A stretch of DNA of 64,000 nt from the NCBI GenBank assembly GCA_020226215.1, contig CM035236.1, positions 6,701,001 through 6,765,000 of the forward strand, read 5' to 3'. Below, piece after piece: positions 1 to 11,234 of the stretch. This DNA is from Sindora glabra. Lineage: Eukaryota > Streptophyta > Magnoliopsida > Fabales > Fabaceae. How positions within the stretch are numbered: the stretch's first letter is position 1; each line of letters opens with the position of its first letter. A program made the translations under genes and the position numbers. The notes below the pieces were generated by a model, which was given only the letters and a program-made list of their open reading frames with translations, was not told where the DNA came from and searched no databases.

Positions 1-2547
1 CACACTTATTTTTTATTTTCCTTAAATTCAAAAGCATTTTTTTTAAAAATAATTTTTGAAGATAATTTTAATTTAAAAATAATATATTTATACAAACTCT
101 AAATAATTAATAATTTTCCAAGAATTTGGAAAATCTTAAATAATAGAATTTGAAAGTGGTTTGTCAATTATTTATAATTAAATTAAATAATAAAAGATCG
201 ACGTAAACTCCAAAAAGCATTTTGAGTAAATTATTAACATAATGGTCATTCCTTATAGCACAACTCACTTCTTGGGGAAAAATCTTGTCTCAACTATTGA
301 ATGATTGAAGTAAATAAAATTAAGTTATGATATAAAAATTATGATTAACTATATTGTTAAATTAAAAAAATTTATCATTAATTTCTTTTTTGGTAAGTGT
401 TAAAATTTTTATCTTAAATTACTATATAAATTTTTTATCAATTCAATTTATGTAAAATTGATATAATAATATATTTTAAAACATATTATTAATAGTTATG
501 TTATATGAACTCTGTGTATCTTATTTCACAAAAAAAAATGGGGTTAGTACTGAGAAAATTACTTAATATATTAAATTTCATAGGCTTATTTTTAATTTAT
601 ATGTAAAAATTATACATTAGTGTAAATTATTTTTAAATTATGTTAAACATCATAAGCTTATTTTTGCATTTATGATTTTTAATTTATGTGTAAAAATCAT
701 AAATTATTAGTTTTAAATAATATGTGGAAGTATATTGATTTGAGCAATGACAATGTTGGCTGGTCACATGGGTAGTTGGTGTTTGGTTCCTTTGCCACCG
801 GAAGAATAAGTAAATTTTTTAGATAGTCTCTAATTAGCACATGTTCTAGGTCTTCACACAGTTATTAATTATTTTTTATCATTAATAAAAAAATAATGTG
901 TTAAAAATATTAAAATTTAATTTATTATATTTATTTTAAAAATCATATATTCGCAAAAGTAATAATACAAATCTATGAAAAAAAAAGTATTGTGTAAGTG
1001 TTAGAATCTAATTTTTGTTATATTTATTTAACAATCATACATATAATTTTATGTCAGATTAGTTAAATTGGTAGATGGACCAGTGATAATGTTATATATT
1101 TATATAAAAATATATATTATAATAATATTAATAATATTAAATTATTATGTAATAGCAAGTTTTATATTCATCTTTGTAATATTAAGAGAATTTTTATTAA
1201 AAATTGAAAATAATAATTATATAAAATTATATATAATTTAACAATAATTACATCATTATATTAAAAAATATTTTAGCAAATTATATTTAAGGACATAGTA
1301 TATATAGAATAATCTAAAATTCCATTTTGATTTTTCATTAATTTCACTTATTTTAATTTTTTCATCACATATATTTTGTATCAGTTCGTACCTTATAAAT
1401 AATAATTTGGTTAATTTAGTCCATCCATTAGTATTTATATATTGATTGGTTAACAACTTGATAGATAAAAGGATAAAAATAAGATATAAACAATACATGA
1501 GAAACAAAAATGATTCTAAAAATTTGTGAGAAGTCAAATGATTTAATTTATATTTATGAGGAAACAAAAAAATTATTATAAATAAAAATTAAAAATAAAT
1601 AAATTTATAATTAAAATTTAAATATACATAATAGTTTAAAGTTTTGATTTATATTGATATTTATTTCATATAATTCAACCTTTACTAAGAAATTTTTAGG
1701 AAATAATAGAAATTATTTGAAAGATGCAAAAAAAATTACTTTTGTATTGTAATAATTTAATTAACAACAACTAATGAAAAAATATATTACTTTGAAATTG
1801 ATTTTGCGTTATAACAATTTAATTGTGTATTGTAATCATATTAAAGAAAATTGCATACAAGTATGATTTTTAAGTTTGTGTGTGTATGTAAAAATTTTAA
1901 TAACTGATTATAAATTTAAATATTTTATTTGTAGGGTAATATATACTTCAAAATATATAGTTAAAGTTTATTGAAAATTAATATAAATTATTGTCAATTA
2001 ACTCTTTTAATTTTTCTTTTTGTATTAGGTCCACAAATGAAAGTCATTTCAATTTGGTGCTTCACGCAATTTTAGTATCAATTTTATTCACTACATATTA
2101 TTTATATGTTATTTTAAGTATTCTATTTCTATAGTTGATAACCGATCAACAAAAATATTAATAAAGGAACACATTTAACTATGTTATTATTTGTGAAAGA
2201 TAAAATTGATAAAAAAAATTTTGTGACAGAAAAATTTGATGTAAGCAAAACTAGTAATGTTATAAACAGATTTTAATTTATAAAAAATAATTTTTAAAAT
2301 AAAGTTATAAAACCTTTTACTATGAGTGTATTATATAATTAGTATTACATGTGTGTATTTTTATTTGTGAAGTCAAACAATTAAATAAAATTTTATATAA
2401 AATATATTGTATTATAAGAGTAAAAGGGCATGATGGTAAGGCGCGTGCTTAGTGTTTCTTAATTAGGAGATTAAAATTTGATTTCATGTAAATGCAATTT
2501 ACAGTTTTCAAAAAGGTAATATTTTTATGATTTACATTGGTTTGATG
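1..2547. other. AT-rich intergenic DNA, no gene seen
   Basis: The stretch is dominated by A/T runs and stops in all frames. The only long open frame (1256-1567, minus) is low-complexity and has no recognisable domain. A slightly less AT-rich patch near 2425-2510 (ggtaaggcgcgtgcttagt) faintly resembles a tRNA-derived repeat but lacks a convincing B box, so it is not called. Confidence 0.7.
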
Positions 2548-2554
2548 TGGAGTA

Positions 2555-2715
2555 GGGATTTAAATTATGGTTGCCATTGTAGTCATGTTATGATGTGAAC
2601 GAATGTGAAAAAATGCGGTCATAACGGTATAAAATTATAAAAAATTGCAGATGCGGTCTGCCCTAAAAACACAATATTACAGATAATATTGCCGTCGCTG
2701 ACTGTTTTTTAAATT
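2555..2715. mobile_element. Small hAT-type MITE, copy 1
   Basis: A 161-bp non-coding element. It opens with GGGATTTAAATT and closes with the inverted AAATTTAAAAAA-type end. The flanks read gtggagta (2547-2554) and ttggagta (2716-2723 region), a 7-of-8 match, as expected for an 8-bp hAT target-site duplication. Its interior (aaaatgcggt, gcagatgcggtctg) is shared with the copy at 3094-3269. Mobilisation would need a transposase from elsewhere. The superfamily is assigned from TSD length only. Confidence 0.6.
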
Positions 2716-2723
2716 TGGAGTAA

Positions 2724-3085
2724 GAGCATTAATGAGGTTTTTTATAGATACGTAGACCGCAAGTCCATTCAGTCAGTTTTCCGGCAATGGTGGCATAAGG
2801 GAATCTGTGTGAGATCATCCAGAAGGAACATGACGAATATCCTGGTATCCGGTAGCCCCATCTTTCCTTGCAAGCAATAGTAGCAACTGCCATTCATTTG
2901 GACCAGAATTCTCACACACACACACAACTGTGACCCCCACTGCTGTTCCATCTCTTTAGAGTTTAATTAATTGCTTTAAAAACTTTCTAGCTATGCGCTA
3001 TATATAATCCAAAATTTCAAGAGAGCGAAGACAGAATGTATGGGGAGTTAGCTAGTAGAACACAAAATGAAGTGGGGAGTTGATA
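2724..3085. other. Spacer between two MITEs, with a short (CA)n run
   Basis: This holds a (CA)n tract near 2912-2927. A 60-codon minus-strand open frame (2769-2951) has no recognisable domain and a codon run imposed by the CA repeat. Base composition is less AT-rich than the flanks, so it may be a relic of older transcribed sequence, but no gene can be supported. Confidence 0.5.
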
Positions 3086-3093
3086 ATTTTGAG

Positions 3094-3269
3094 TCAAGAA
3101 TTTAAATTGTATGTGTGATCATGGTTATAGTTTTACTATGATTCACACAAACATGGGAAAATGCTGTTGTCGCGACACAAAATTACAAAAAAAAAATGTA
3201 GATGCGGTGTGGTTCACAATGATAATATTACTTGCAATATTGTAATCATAGACCATTTTTTAAATCCCT
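3094..3269. mobile_element. Small hAT-type MITE, copy 2
   Basis: A 176-bp relative of the element at 2555-2715. It starts tcaagaatttaaattg and ends ttttttaaatccct, giving imperfect terminal inverted repeats around the core GGGATTTAAA. The flanks attttgag (3086-3093) and aatttgag (3270-3277) match at 7 of 8 positions. The interior again carries aaaatgc, acaaaattacaaaa and agatgcggt motifs in the same order as copy 1. Confidence 0.58.
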
Positions 3270-3329
3270 AATTTGAGCTAATCACGCATTCAATGTAACG
3301 AAGCCCAAAAAGGAATTATTGCTGATCTG

Positions 3330-3765
3330 CTGTGTCATTTAAAATTTGAAGCTAAAACACAATGCTTTTGCTTGGTTGATCCCTCAAAACCTTGTCAGTT
3401 TGAAAAATCTTAGTGTATTGTCTTTTCGGAGTAATTATTTCCCCGGCAGAGTTTTGAGCAGTTTCACTACCGTTGAAGTTTTAGATCTGTCTTCCAATTT
3501 GTTAAATGGTTCTTTGCTGATTGATTTTGGAGGCTAAAGCTTGCGTTGCTTGAATGTCTCTTTCAATAAGATTGCAGGAATTATTCCGTTTTCCTAGTAA
3601 TATTACCATTGATCTCTGGTTCAATAATTTAACTGAACCAAAGCCACCGTCTGTGGCTTTTCTTAACAAGGAAACGTCGTGGCAAGATGGCAATGATGAT
3701 CTTTGTGGGAACCCACTGAATATTCTCTACTTTATTCCTTCTAATTGCCTGGAAAATGGATAGCC
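3330..3765 (+). pseudogene. Truncated LRR receptor-like kinase gene fragment
   Basis: Two open segments, 3346-3534 and 3554-3760, lie in different frames and together read as the last leucine-rich repeats of a plant receptor-like kinase ectodomain. Visible pieces are LVSLKNLSVLSFRSNYFPG, VEVLDLSSNLLNGSL, LNVSFNKIAG and the capping segment NDDLCGNP. The order of repeats followed by a NxDLCGxP cap is typical of plasma-membrane LRR kinases of the At4g37250/At2g23300 kind, recognised by eye only. It is dead: a stop follows FGG at 3535, a frameshift lies near 3590, and there is no signal peptide, upstream LRR, transmembrane segment or kinase domain. The upstream break lies just after the MITE at 3094-3269 and the gypsy element begins 345 bp downstream. 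The cognate functional gene would be elsewhere in the genome. Confidence 0.75.
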
Positions 3766-4109
3766 TACTCGGAGATCTATTGCTGACATTAGTGGGAACT
3801 AGGAAGATTCAGAAGATCGAATCTTTCATAACACTTTTGGACGCAGGAAGAGAAATAAAACCCTAAATGAACAACATATTTTGAGGGAGGCGGGGTCATG
3901 AGCTGGTCATGTGACAGGTGCCATGAAATGATACAATGGTCAGTTACTTTGAGTTTGATATTTATTTTTCACGTCTGCAATATGCTTGCTAAATTTATAT
4001 TCTATTGTCAATAATGATTCAATTCGATATTATTTACAGCCTTTAGCCCCAATCAGAAGAAATAAATTACAAGGAGTAAATTCAAAATCATGTGAAACTA
4101 TAAGGATTA
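3766..4109. other. Spacer upstream of the gypsy element
   Basis: No readable continuation of the receptor-kinase gene into a transmembrane or kinase domain. Stops occur in all frames. The last five bases, gatta, form the left target-site duplication of the retroelement. Confidence 0.6.
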
Positions 4110-4406
4110 TGGAATAGAAAACTCAACGGAGAGCTCAATTTAAGACACAATTTAGCCTAAAACCAAAAAGATTTTTCTAGAACTCTCTAGTTTAGGGTAG
4201 AAGGTGGATATTTCCGGAGAAATTTTAGGATTGTAAAATATCTCATTAATAGAGAGATATTTCTATAGTTTTAAGGACAAATTTACCTACGTAAATAGTT
4301 ATAAATACCCCTTAAAGCTATAATTTGGCATCAAGAAGTAAATAGAAATCCATTGTTTAATTAAAAAGTTTTTTTCCTTCTTCTTTTCCAATTGGCTTTT
4401 GAGTCA
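4110..4406 (+). repeat. 5' LTR of the gypsy element
   Basis: A 297-bp direct repeat of 9655-9951. Shared landmarks are atggaata, aaagatttttc, ctctagttta, gtaaatagttataaata and ggcatcaagaagtaaatag. The AGTTATAAATA segment (about 4297-4307) is a likely TATA box for the genomic RNA. It begins TG and ends CA. The copies differ at many positions, so insertion is not recent. Confidence 0.88.
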
Positions 4407-4409
4407 TTT

Positions 4410-4422
4410 TGGTATTAGAGTT
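4410..4422 (+). other. Primer binding site (initiator tRNA-Met type)
   Basis: TGGTATTAGAGTT lies three bases after the 5' LTR. Plant retroelements primed by initiator tRNA-Met carry TGGTATCAGAGC here; this copy has decayed at two or three positions. Confidence 0.75.
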
Positions 4423-5099
4423 GGTTTTTCCAGCTCCTTGCACACATGTTTAACTCAAAAGTGATCAAAATTCTCCTTAGTTTTGTAGTTTTATAACTAC
4501 AAATGTCAAAACCCCCTTTTTTGGTTAGTTTTTCAACAAAACAACACCACAGACGTGCTTGGCGAGTTCCAAAATGCTGGATTGCAAAATTTCACGGCAA
4601 ACAGACATTACACATGCCTGATTAAGGTAAAAGACGACCACATCATTGCCACATAATCCACTCTATGTATGCCATGTGTCAAAAGACACCAAGTTAGCAT
4701 ACCTAGTTAACATGTGACGTTAGCTATAAAGTCAGCACCTTCGTGCACATTAGCATTATATTAGCCACAAAAGGTTGTGCTACATGTCAAGTGAGCCACA
4801 TTAGCGACTCCATTAGCTGAATTTTTTTATAATTTCAAAATTGCCTATCAATTTTCATATATTTCCATTTCAAACCCTAGAATTCCCTAAAATTATAGGA
4901 CTAACCCAAACTAGCCCAAACCTTCCATAAATTTTATTTTAATCCTAGAATTTTCTTGAAATTCTTATTAATCTTGTATTTTCCTAAATTTACCAAAACA
5001 CCTCTTAAACCTTGCCGAAATTTAATTTTAACTCTAAACTTCACCTAATTGTTATAAATAGTCCCAAAACTTTTTAAAAACTTTACTTTGCCTTATAAC

Positions 5100-6040
5100 C
5101 TACCATAAAGTACTAAAATGCTAGTAAGAAGACAAAATGAAAAAAAGTCCAAGAGATTGAAATGGAAGAAATGTAGAGATAGATTTAACAATTGTATGAA
5201 ATTGTCAATATCCAACAAACCTTATTGAATTACAGAAGAAATTCAGAATATGATTTCGATCACAATGCCTTTTCATCAACAAGTGGCCATCACCCTTGAA
5301 TACAATCAACCTAAGGGAACAATATTAGAGTAAACATTTTGGATTTTGAAGGAAGACTTTGATCGAATGAATCTGTAGATTGGCTTTAAATAGTTGAAAG
5401 GGTATTTGAATTGAAAGACATACTAGATGAGTAGAAGGTTAATATTGTTGCTATCAAGCTAAAGAAACACACCTCCATTTGGTAGGAAATTTTGAAGAAG
5501 AAACAAGAATGTGAAGGACGAAGCAAGATTATGACATGGGAGAAAATGTAACGAGAACATACATGTAAGTTCCTACCTGATCACTATTATTAAGATAACT
5601 TTATCTAGTTACAGAATCTTCACCAAAAAATCTCTATTTGTGGAAGAATACACTATAGGATTTGAGAAATTGATGATGAAATGTGATATTCAAGAGAATG
5701 AAAAGCAGATTATTGCCCACTACCTTGAAGGTTTAAATATCGATATTGCCTAACTAGTCTAGCTTTAATAATACTAGACCCTAGATGGTGTCATCTGGCT
5801 CACCAGCTAGATTGAGAAACAACTACCTAAAAGATCCATATTCTAACCTTCCTCATCAAGAAACCTTACTAATGCCTGTAAAACTCAAATCATACAACCC
5901 AATACTTCTAACAAGAACCTACCTAAATCTAACAAAGAAGCCAACCCTAAAATACCCACTCAACCTAAACCACCTAAATACTTCAAATGCCAAGGATATG
6001 GTCATGTTACATCAGACTGCCTAAACTGAAATGTCATTAC
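5100..6040 (+). pseudogene. gag remnant of the gypsy element
   Basis: Decayed capsid/nucleocapsid region. The clearest landmark is a nucleocapsid zinc knuckle at 5979-6020 reading YFKCQGYGHVTSDC. The spacing is that of a CX2CX4HX4C knuckle, but the first Cys codon has become Tyr (tac). The region is broken by stops and frameshifts. An 80-codon open frame at 5785-6024 runs in a different frame from the knuckle and is a shadow. In an intact element this protein would form the virus-like particle and bind the RNA. Confidence 0.65.
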
Positions 6041-6939
6041 TATCATTGAAGGAGAAATTCAAGAAGTATTAGAAGAAGAGCTCGAGCAAATGCAAGATGA
6101 ATCTAGTGAATCACCCATGTTTGACAAAGAACTCATCCCTACTGATCATGGAGAATCACAAATGATTAGACAAAGCTTATACACCATAGCTAAGAAGGAA
6201 GAACTTTGGCTAAGGCACAATATTTTCCATACTTGATGCATAGCTTAAGGTAAAGTCTGTAGTCTTATTATAGATAGTAGAAGTTACGAGAATGATGTAT
6301 CGAGACATATGGTGGAAAAACTCAAATTACCTACCCTAGAGGCATCCATATTCTTACAAGTTGCAGTGGCTTAACAAAGATAATGAGGTAAAAGGTACAA
6401 AACACTACCTCGTTGCCTTCTACATAGGCAAAAAGCATTGAGATAAAGTATGGTGTGACATCATCCCTATGGAAGCTTGTCACCTCTTATTGCAAAAACT
6501 TGGCAATATGATTATCATGCTATATATGATGATTTTGCAAACCTCTATTCTTTCATAAAAGATATAATAAAGATCAAGTTGGTTCCACTACTACCTGAAG
6601 AATTCAATCAAACCAAAAGGTAAAGCTAAACCATTAGTAATCTTTAGTATCTACAGTTCAGTTTAATATGACATTAGCAAAAGTCTAAACCATGTGCCTC
6701 ATATTATTGCTTGAATAGAATAATGAAGCCACCCTTCCATCAAAAGTTAAGTAACTACTTATTGAATTTTTGGATGTTGCACCAAAAAAGATTCCCCCTA
6801 GTTTGCCACCAATATAAGACATTCAGCATGCCATTAACTTCATCTTGGAGTAGTTCCAAACAAACTAGCTTATAGTGTGAGTTTTCAAGAACATGCTGAG
6901 ATCTAATGCTAGGGCAAAAAGTTACTAAAGAAAGGATTG

Positions 6940-7960
6940 ATTTAGGAAAATGACAATCCTTATGTTGTACTAGCACTATTGGTGCCAAAAAAGGATGGAA
7001 GCTAGAGAATGTGCATTAATAGTTAAACTGTAAATAAAATTACCATTAAGTATTGATTCTCAATATCTAGACTTGACAACATGCTTGTCCAATTACATGG
7101 TTCTGCTATTTTTTCTAAAATTGACCTTCATAGTGGATATAACTAGATTAGTATGGCCTAGAGATGAATGGAAGATTGCATTCAAGACTAGAGATGACTT
7201 ATATGAATGGATGGTAATGCCTTTTAAATTATCAAATGCTCCAAGTATCTTTATGTGCTTAATGAACTAAACACTTTAACCTTTCTATTGAAAAATTTGT
7301 AATTATGTACTTTGATGATATCCTAATTTACAACAAGGGCAAAAAAGGACATTTAAGGCACATTCAACAAGTGTTGGAGATTCCTAGGGAGCAAAAATTT
7401 TGTGTCAACATTAAAAATTGTTCATTCATAACAAACAAAATCATCTTTCTTAGGTATATCATCACTACAAAAGGCATTCAAGTTAACCTAAGCAAGATAG
7501 AAGCCATCAATAGCTAGCCAACTCCTAAGTCCATCCATGATGTTAAGAGCTTTCATGAACTAGCTTCTTTTTATCGAAAATTCATAAAAAATATTAGCTC
7601 CATTGTTGCCCCACTCATAGACTACATTAAAGGAGATAAATTCCAATGGACAAAACATGCTAAGAAAGTTTTGAAGAATTGAAAAAACGATTGACCGAAG
7701 CCCTAATATTAGCCCTTCTAAATTTTAAGTAAGTCTTCAAAGTGAATTGTGATGCTTTTAACACTAGAATTGGCATTGTTCTAAGCTAGGAAGGGTGTCC
7801 AATCGCCTTTTTTAGTGAAAAACTTAACAATGCCAAACTCAAGTACTCCACTTATGACAAGGAGTTCTATGTTGTGCTTTATTACATTAGAACCACTACT
7901 TGTTACCTGAGGTGTTTATCCTTACTCTAATCATGAAGCCCTTAAACATTTAAACTCTCA
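6940..7960 (+). pseudogene. Reverse transcriptase and RNase H remnant (gypsy)
   Basis: The RT core is easy to read in pieces: WKIAFKTRDDLYEWMVMPF and LSNAPS (7170-7250), then the catalytic box YFDDILIY at 7308-7331. The connection follows (HLRHIQQVLEI, CSFITNKIIFLRYI) and then the RNase H part (FKVNCD, IAFFSEKLNNAKLKYSTYDKEF through about 7880). Breaks include a stop after MCLMN at 7268 with a frameshift before the YFDD segment, a stop near 7515, and several more beyond. The enzyme would copy the element's RNA into DNA; this copy cannot be translated intact. Confidence 0.9.
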
Positions 7961-7961
7961 A

Positions 7962-8547
7962 CAAAAGACCAATCATAGGCATGCTAGTTGGAGTGAATTC
8001 TTATAAGGTACAAGATATTACTAAAGCATAAAGTTGGAAGTTAGAATGTTATAGTATATGCTTTCAGTAGAAGACACACATTGCTTTCTACTCTTCAGAC
8101 AAAGATTATCAGATTTGAGACTATTAAAGAATTATACTAGGATGACTTGGATGTTAAAAAAATCTGGAGTACCATTGAAACACAATACTTCCAGCAATAC
8201 TATAGGCATTAGGGATTCCTATTTAAAAATAAGGCTTTATGCAATTGTTCCAACAATACTTAGCAAAAGATCAATCATAGGCATGCTACTTGGAGCAAAT
8301 TCTTATAAGGTTACAAGATCTTACTAAAGCATAAAGTTGGAAGTCAGAGTGTTGTAGTATATGCTTTTAGTAGAAGATAAACATTGCTTTCTACTCTCTA
8401 GATAAAGATTTTTATATTTGAAACTATCAAAGAACTATACCAAGATGACTTGGATTTTAGAAAAGTCTAGGTACCATTGAAACACAATCATTCTAGCAAT
8501 ACTATAGGCATCAAGGATTCCTATTTAAAAATAAAGCTTTATGCAAT
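7962..8547 (+). repeat. Tandem duplication inside the gypsy element, 302-bp period
   Basis: 7962-8245 is repeated at 8264-8547 with a constant offset of 302 bases. Both copies contain caatcataggcatgct, actaaagcataaagttgga, agtagaaga, acattgctttctactct and ggattcctatttaaaaat. In protein terms the unit spans the end of RNase H and the linker before the integrase zinc domain, so the intact parent would carry it once. The copies are clearly diverged from each other. Confidence 0.88.
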
Positions 8548-8559
8548 CCTCTATGTTTG

Positions 8560-9610
8560 CTACAAAAAGCCATTTTTTGGGAAGCCTATGATACAGGAAT
8601 AACCCGTCACTTCAGGCATGACAAAATTGTAGCTCTAGTCAAAGAAAATTTCTACTAGCCTAAGCTTAAAAGAGACATCAATAAATACATTCAAAGATGC
8701 AAAATTTGTCACATAGCTATGACCAAGAGTCAGAATACATGGCTATACATGCCTTTACCGATTCCAAGAGTATTATAGGAAAATGTTAGTATAGATTTCA
8801 TCCTTAGACTACCTCAAATTTAAAGACAAAAAGATTCTATAATAGTAGTCATAGATAGATTCTCGAAGATAGCATATTTCATCCCATGTCAAAAGACAAG
8901 TGATGTCATCTAGATTGCAGACTTATACTTTAAAGAAAATGTTTGACTTCATGGCATTCTAAAAACCATCACTTATGACCGAGATGTCAAGTTCCTAAGT
9001 CATTTTTGGAGGATTCTATGGAAGAAAATGGGTACCAACCTCCAATGCAGTAATGCTAGTCACCCCCAAATATATGGACAAATAGAGGTAATCAATAGAC
9101 TTTTGGGCAACCTACTTTGTAGCTTTGTTGGAAAGAATCTGAAGCAATGGGACCTTATACTCACACAGATCGAATTCACCTATGATAACTCTACCAACCA
9201 AGCCATTGAAAGATGATTGTTCAAGGTGGTGTATGGTATTTACTTCTTTAGTCCACTTGACTTAGCACCATCTTCTACTAATCGTTGGTATAGTGTAGAT
9301 ACAAAGCAAAGGAGATCAAGAAGCTTTAGGAACAAGTTTGTGCAAGAATTTAGAAATAAAATTCAAAATATAAAGCCTAGCGAGATAAACATTGATGATG
9401 GTATACTTTCAAAGAAGGAGGCTTGGTATGGATACACTTGTAGAAAGAGAGGTTCCCAAATCAACCTAATGCAAAGTTATCTCCAAAAGCAAATGAACCA
9501 TTCCAAGTTATGCAGAAGATCAATGACAATGCCTACAAGGTAGAGCTACCAGACTTCTATGGCATCTCTACTACCTTCAACAATGCTAATCTTTCAACAT
9601 ACTATGAAGA
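8560..9610 (+). pseudogene. Integrase remnant (gypsy)
   Basis: The zinc-binding end is seen as KRDINKYIQRCKICH (about 8668-8712). The catalytic core keeps all three acidic residues: Asp in NVSIDFIL (codon 8794-8796), Asp in TYDRDVKF (8977-8979) and Glu in GQIEVINR (9085-9087). The last two are separated by exactly 35 residues, the classic D,D-35-E spacing. The C-terminal part is readable as KANEPFQV and VELPDFYGISTTF before the polypurine tract. Stops (for example tga near 8943, and one after NQAIER at 9214) and frameshifts inactivate it. It would insert the cDNA into the genome. Confidence 0.88.
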
Positions 9611-9642
9611 TGACAACCAGACTTGATTGTGAGTCTTGTCCA

Positions 9643-9654
9643 ACTTGGGGAGGA
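9643..9654 (+). other. Polypurine tract
   Basis: aacttggggagga sits immediately 5' of the 3' LTR start (TGGAAT at 9655), the expected position for the plus-strand DNA primer. Confidence 0.75.
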
Positions 9655-9951
9655 TGGAATAAAAAATCCAATTGATAACCTAGTTCAAGACATGGTCCAG
9701 CCCAGAACTAGAAAGATTTTTCCAAAATTCTCTAGTTTAGGATAGAAGGTGGATATTTCTAGAGAAATCTTAGGATTTTAAAATATCTCACTAATAGGGA
9801 GATATTTCTGTAATTTTTAGGAAAAATTTGACTATGTAAATAGTTATAAATATCCCCCAAAGTTGTAGTTTGGCATCAAGAAGTAAATAGAAATCCACTA
9901 TTCAATTGAAGAATTTTCTCTATTCTTCTTTTTTAATTAGCTTCTAAGACA
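9655..9951 (+). repeat. 3' LTR of the gypsy element
   Basis: Direct repeat of 4110-4406 with identical length (297 bp). It ends cttctaagaca and is followed by gaata, the right target-site duplication. Confidence 0.88.
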
Positions 9952-9956
9952 GAATA

Positions 9957-10979
9957 GCATGTAATTTTACCTTCAAAGAATTAGACTTATACTACACATA
10001 GATAATTCATTTTTACCTTTAATTTCATTATATATCTACGAGAGGTGCAACCTAAACACATTTGCAAGTTTCACATTACAACTATGAATTAATTGTACTA
10101 TCAAATTCTACCTAGGTGATTTATTATATCTAAATTCACAACTTTCCTTTTTGACTAAGGTGAACAATAGTTTTTCTTTTAATCTCGTGTTCCTATTCTT
10201 CTCTTTGACTTTCTTCCTCTTTTTGACTTACTTTATTGTCTGTTTTGTTTTCTTATTCCTGATAATCGAGTTTTTTATGTTTGACACAAAGTCTTTAGTT
10301 ATTTTGACATATTAATAAATTGGCTTGTGGTTTTAGGAAACCATGCTAATTGGAGCGGAGCAGAGGCATGACTTTGGTCTGTCCTTGGGGAAATAGATAG
10401 CAGTTGACTCTGATATAGATCTTTTATGGTCAATGCATGTTGGCATTTTATTTAATTGTACCTTTTGTACTCAAAGAAATTCATTTTTAATATAGACAGT
10501 TAAATTTATCTACTTTTTATTTATTCTTTCTTCTAAAATAGAGCTGAATGAGATTTTTTTTTTTTGTTGATGCCCTCCTTTTTTGAAAGAGTACTTCACC
10601 GTATTAGGACAAAAATACATTTGAAGGAGCATTAGCGGATAGGAATTTTACATCTCCAATTTATTACAAGTATGTAAATTATTATTATTTTTCATTTTGG
10701 GCAAAGCAAACATAATTTTGAGTAAATTAAAAGAAAATTGAGATTATTAAGTTGTGGATTGTCATTTTATGGAATTGAGGGTTGGCATTGATGGAATCAA
10801 CAGTATAGTGAAATATTATTGTGATCCACCATAAAATAAAGTCTGTTGGTCACCGTGATGATACCTAGAACTTAAAAAATAGGTTCTCCCACTTTTTCAT
10901 GGAAGAATAATATAAAGCTCTAATGATTATAAAACCTCCTTCAAGTATTTACATCAGTTTCAATATATTCATAATTGAA
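9957..10979. other. Intergenic DNA, no gene seen
   Basis: AT-rich with pyrimidine-rich patches (10150-10260) and a T run near 10555. No open frame with recognisable content was found, and no second exon for an arabinogalactan-peptide gene (a SIDQGIAY-like sequence) could be read on the minus strand. Confidence 0.55.
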
Positions 10980-11092
10980 TTAACTAGGGAATGGGGGGGT
11001 GCAACAACTGCAGCGAGCTGTATCTGTGGCGCTGCAACAGGTGCAACTTGTTTTGGGGGTGGACAGAATATCTTGTTTAGAAAAGCAATAAT
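10980..11092 (-). other. Hypothetical cysteine-rich second exon, copy A
   Basis: If the exon at 11235-11355 is spliced to an acceptor ending CAG at 11093, the frame stays open for 37 more codons to a TAA at 10982-10980. The tail contains DYCFSKQD, TSCTCC and ARCSCC and would give a secreted product of about 77 residues with eight cysteines after the signal peptide. The segment is notably richer in G and C than its surroundings. An adjacent frame reads Val/Ala/Pro-rich (QVAPVAAPQIQLAAVVAPP), so the cysteine frame may be a by-product of some other old coding repeat. No transcript evidence exists; this is a splice hypothesis only. Confidence 0.2.
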
Positions 11093-11234
11093 CTGCTGTC
11101 CAGAAAAGGGTAAGTTTTCAAAATTGAATGCAGCGTTGCAATTTTACAATCTGTCTTGCATAAAAAAGGAAAAGAATACACAAAGCTTGAATCTTTATGA
11201 ACTTTAGAGCATTGAAGAAAAGCAAATATATTAC

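Larger units (their letters stand above)
4110..9951 (+). mobile_element. Complete but defective Ty3/gypsy LTR retrotransposon
   Basis: This 5842-bp element has all structural landmarks in order: 5' LTR 4110-4406, tRNA-Met-type primer site, gag with zinc knuckle, RT, RNase H, integrase, polypurine tract and 3' LTR 9655-9951. The RT-RNase H-integrase order is diagnostic of Ty3/gypsy. Flanking 5-mers are gatta (4105-4109) and gaata (9952-9956), a 4-of-5 match for a target-site duplication. Each LTR is 297 bp, starts TGGAAT and ends in CA. Many stops and frameshifts, plus an internal 302-bp duplication, make it non-autonomous. The C-terminal integrase tail (LPDFYGISTTFNNANLS) is of the chromovirus-like plant type, but no chromodomain is visible, so the lineage is left open. 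Confidence 0.92.

Noticed and set aside
1256..1567. 103-codon minus-strand open frame
   Set aside because: Leu/Ile/Tyr-rich translation of AT-rich DNA with no domain or gene context.
2769..2951. 60-codon minus-strand frame with VCVCV stretch
   Set aside because: The Val-Cys run is translation of a (CA)n repeat; no recognisable protein.
3502..3693. Minus-strand frame over the LRR fragment
   Set aside because: Antisense shadow of the receptor-kinase pseudogene.
5785..6024. 80-codon frame in the gypsy gag region
   Set aside because: Runs in a different frame from the zinc knuckle; a frameshift shadow.
6755..6988. Minus-strand frame inside the gypsy element
   Set aside because: Antisense to the pol region; no independent support.
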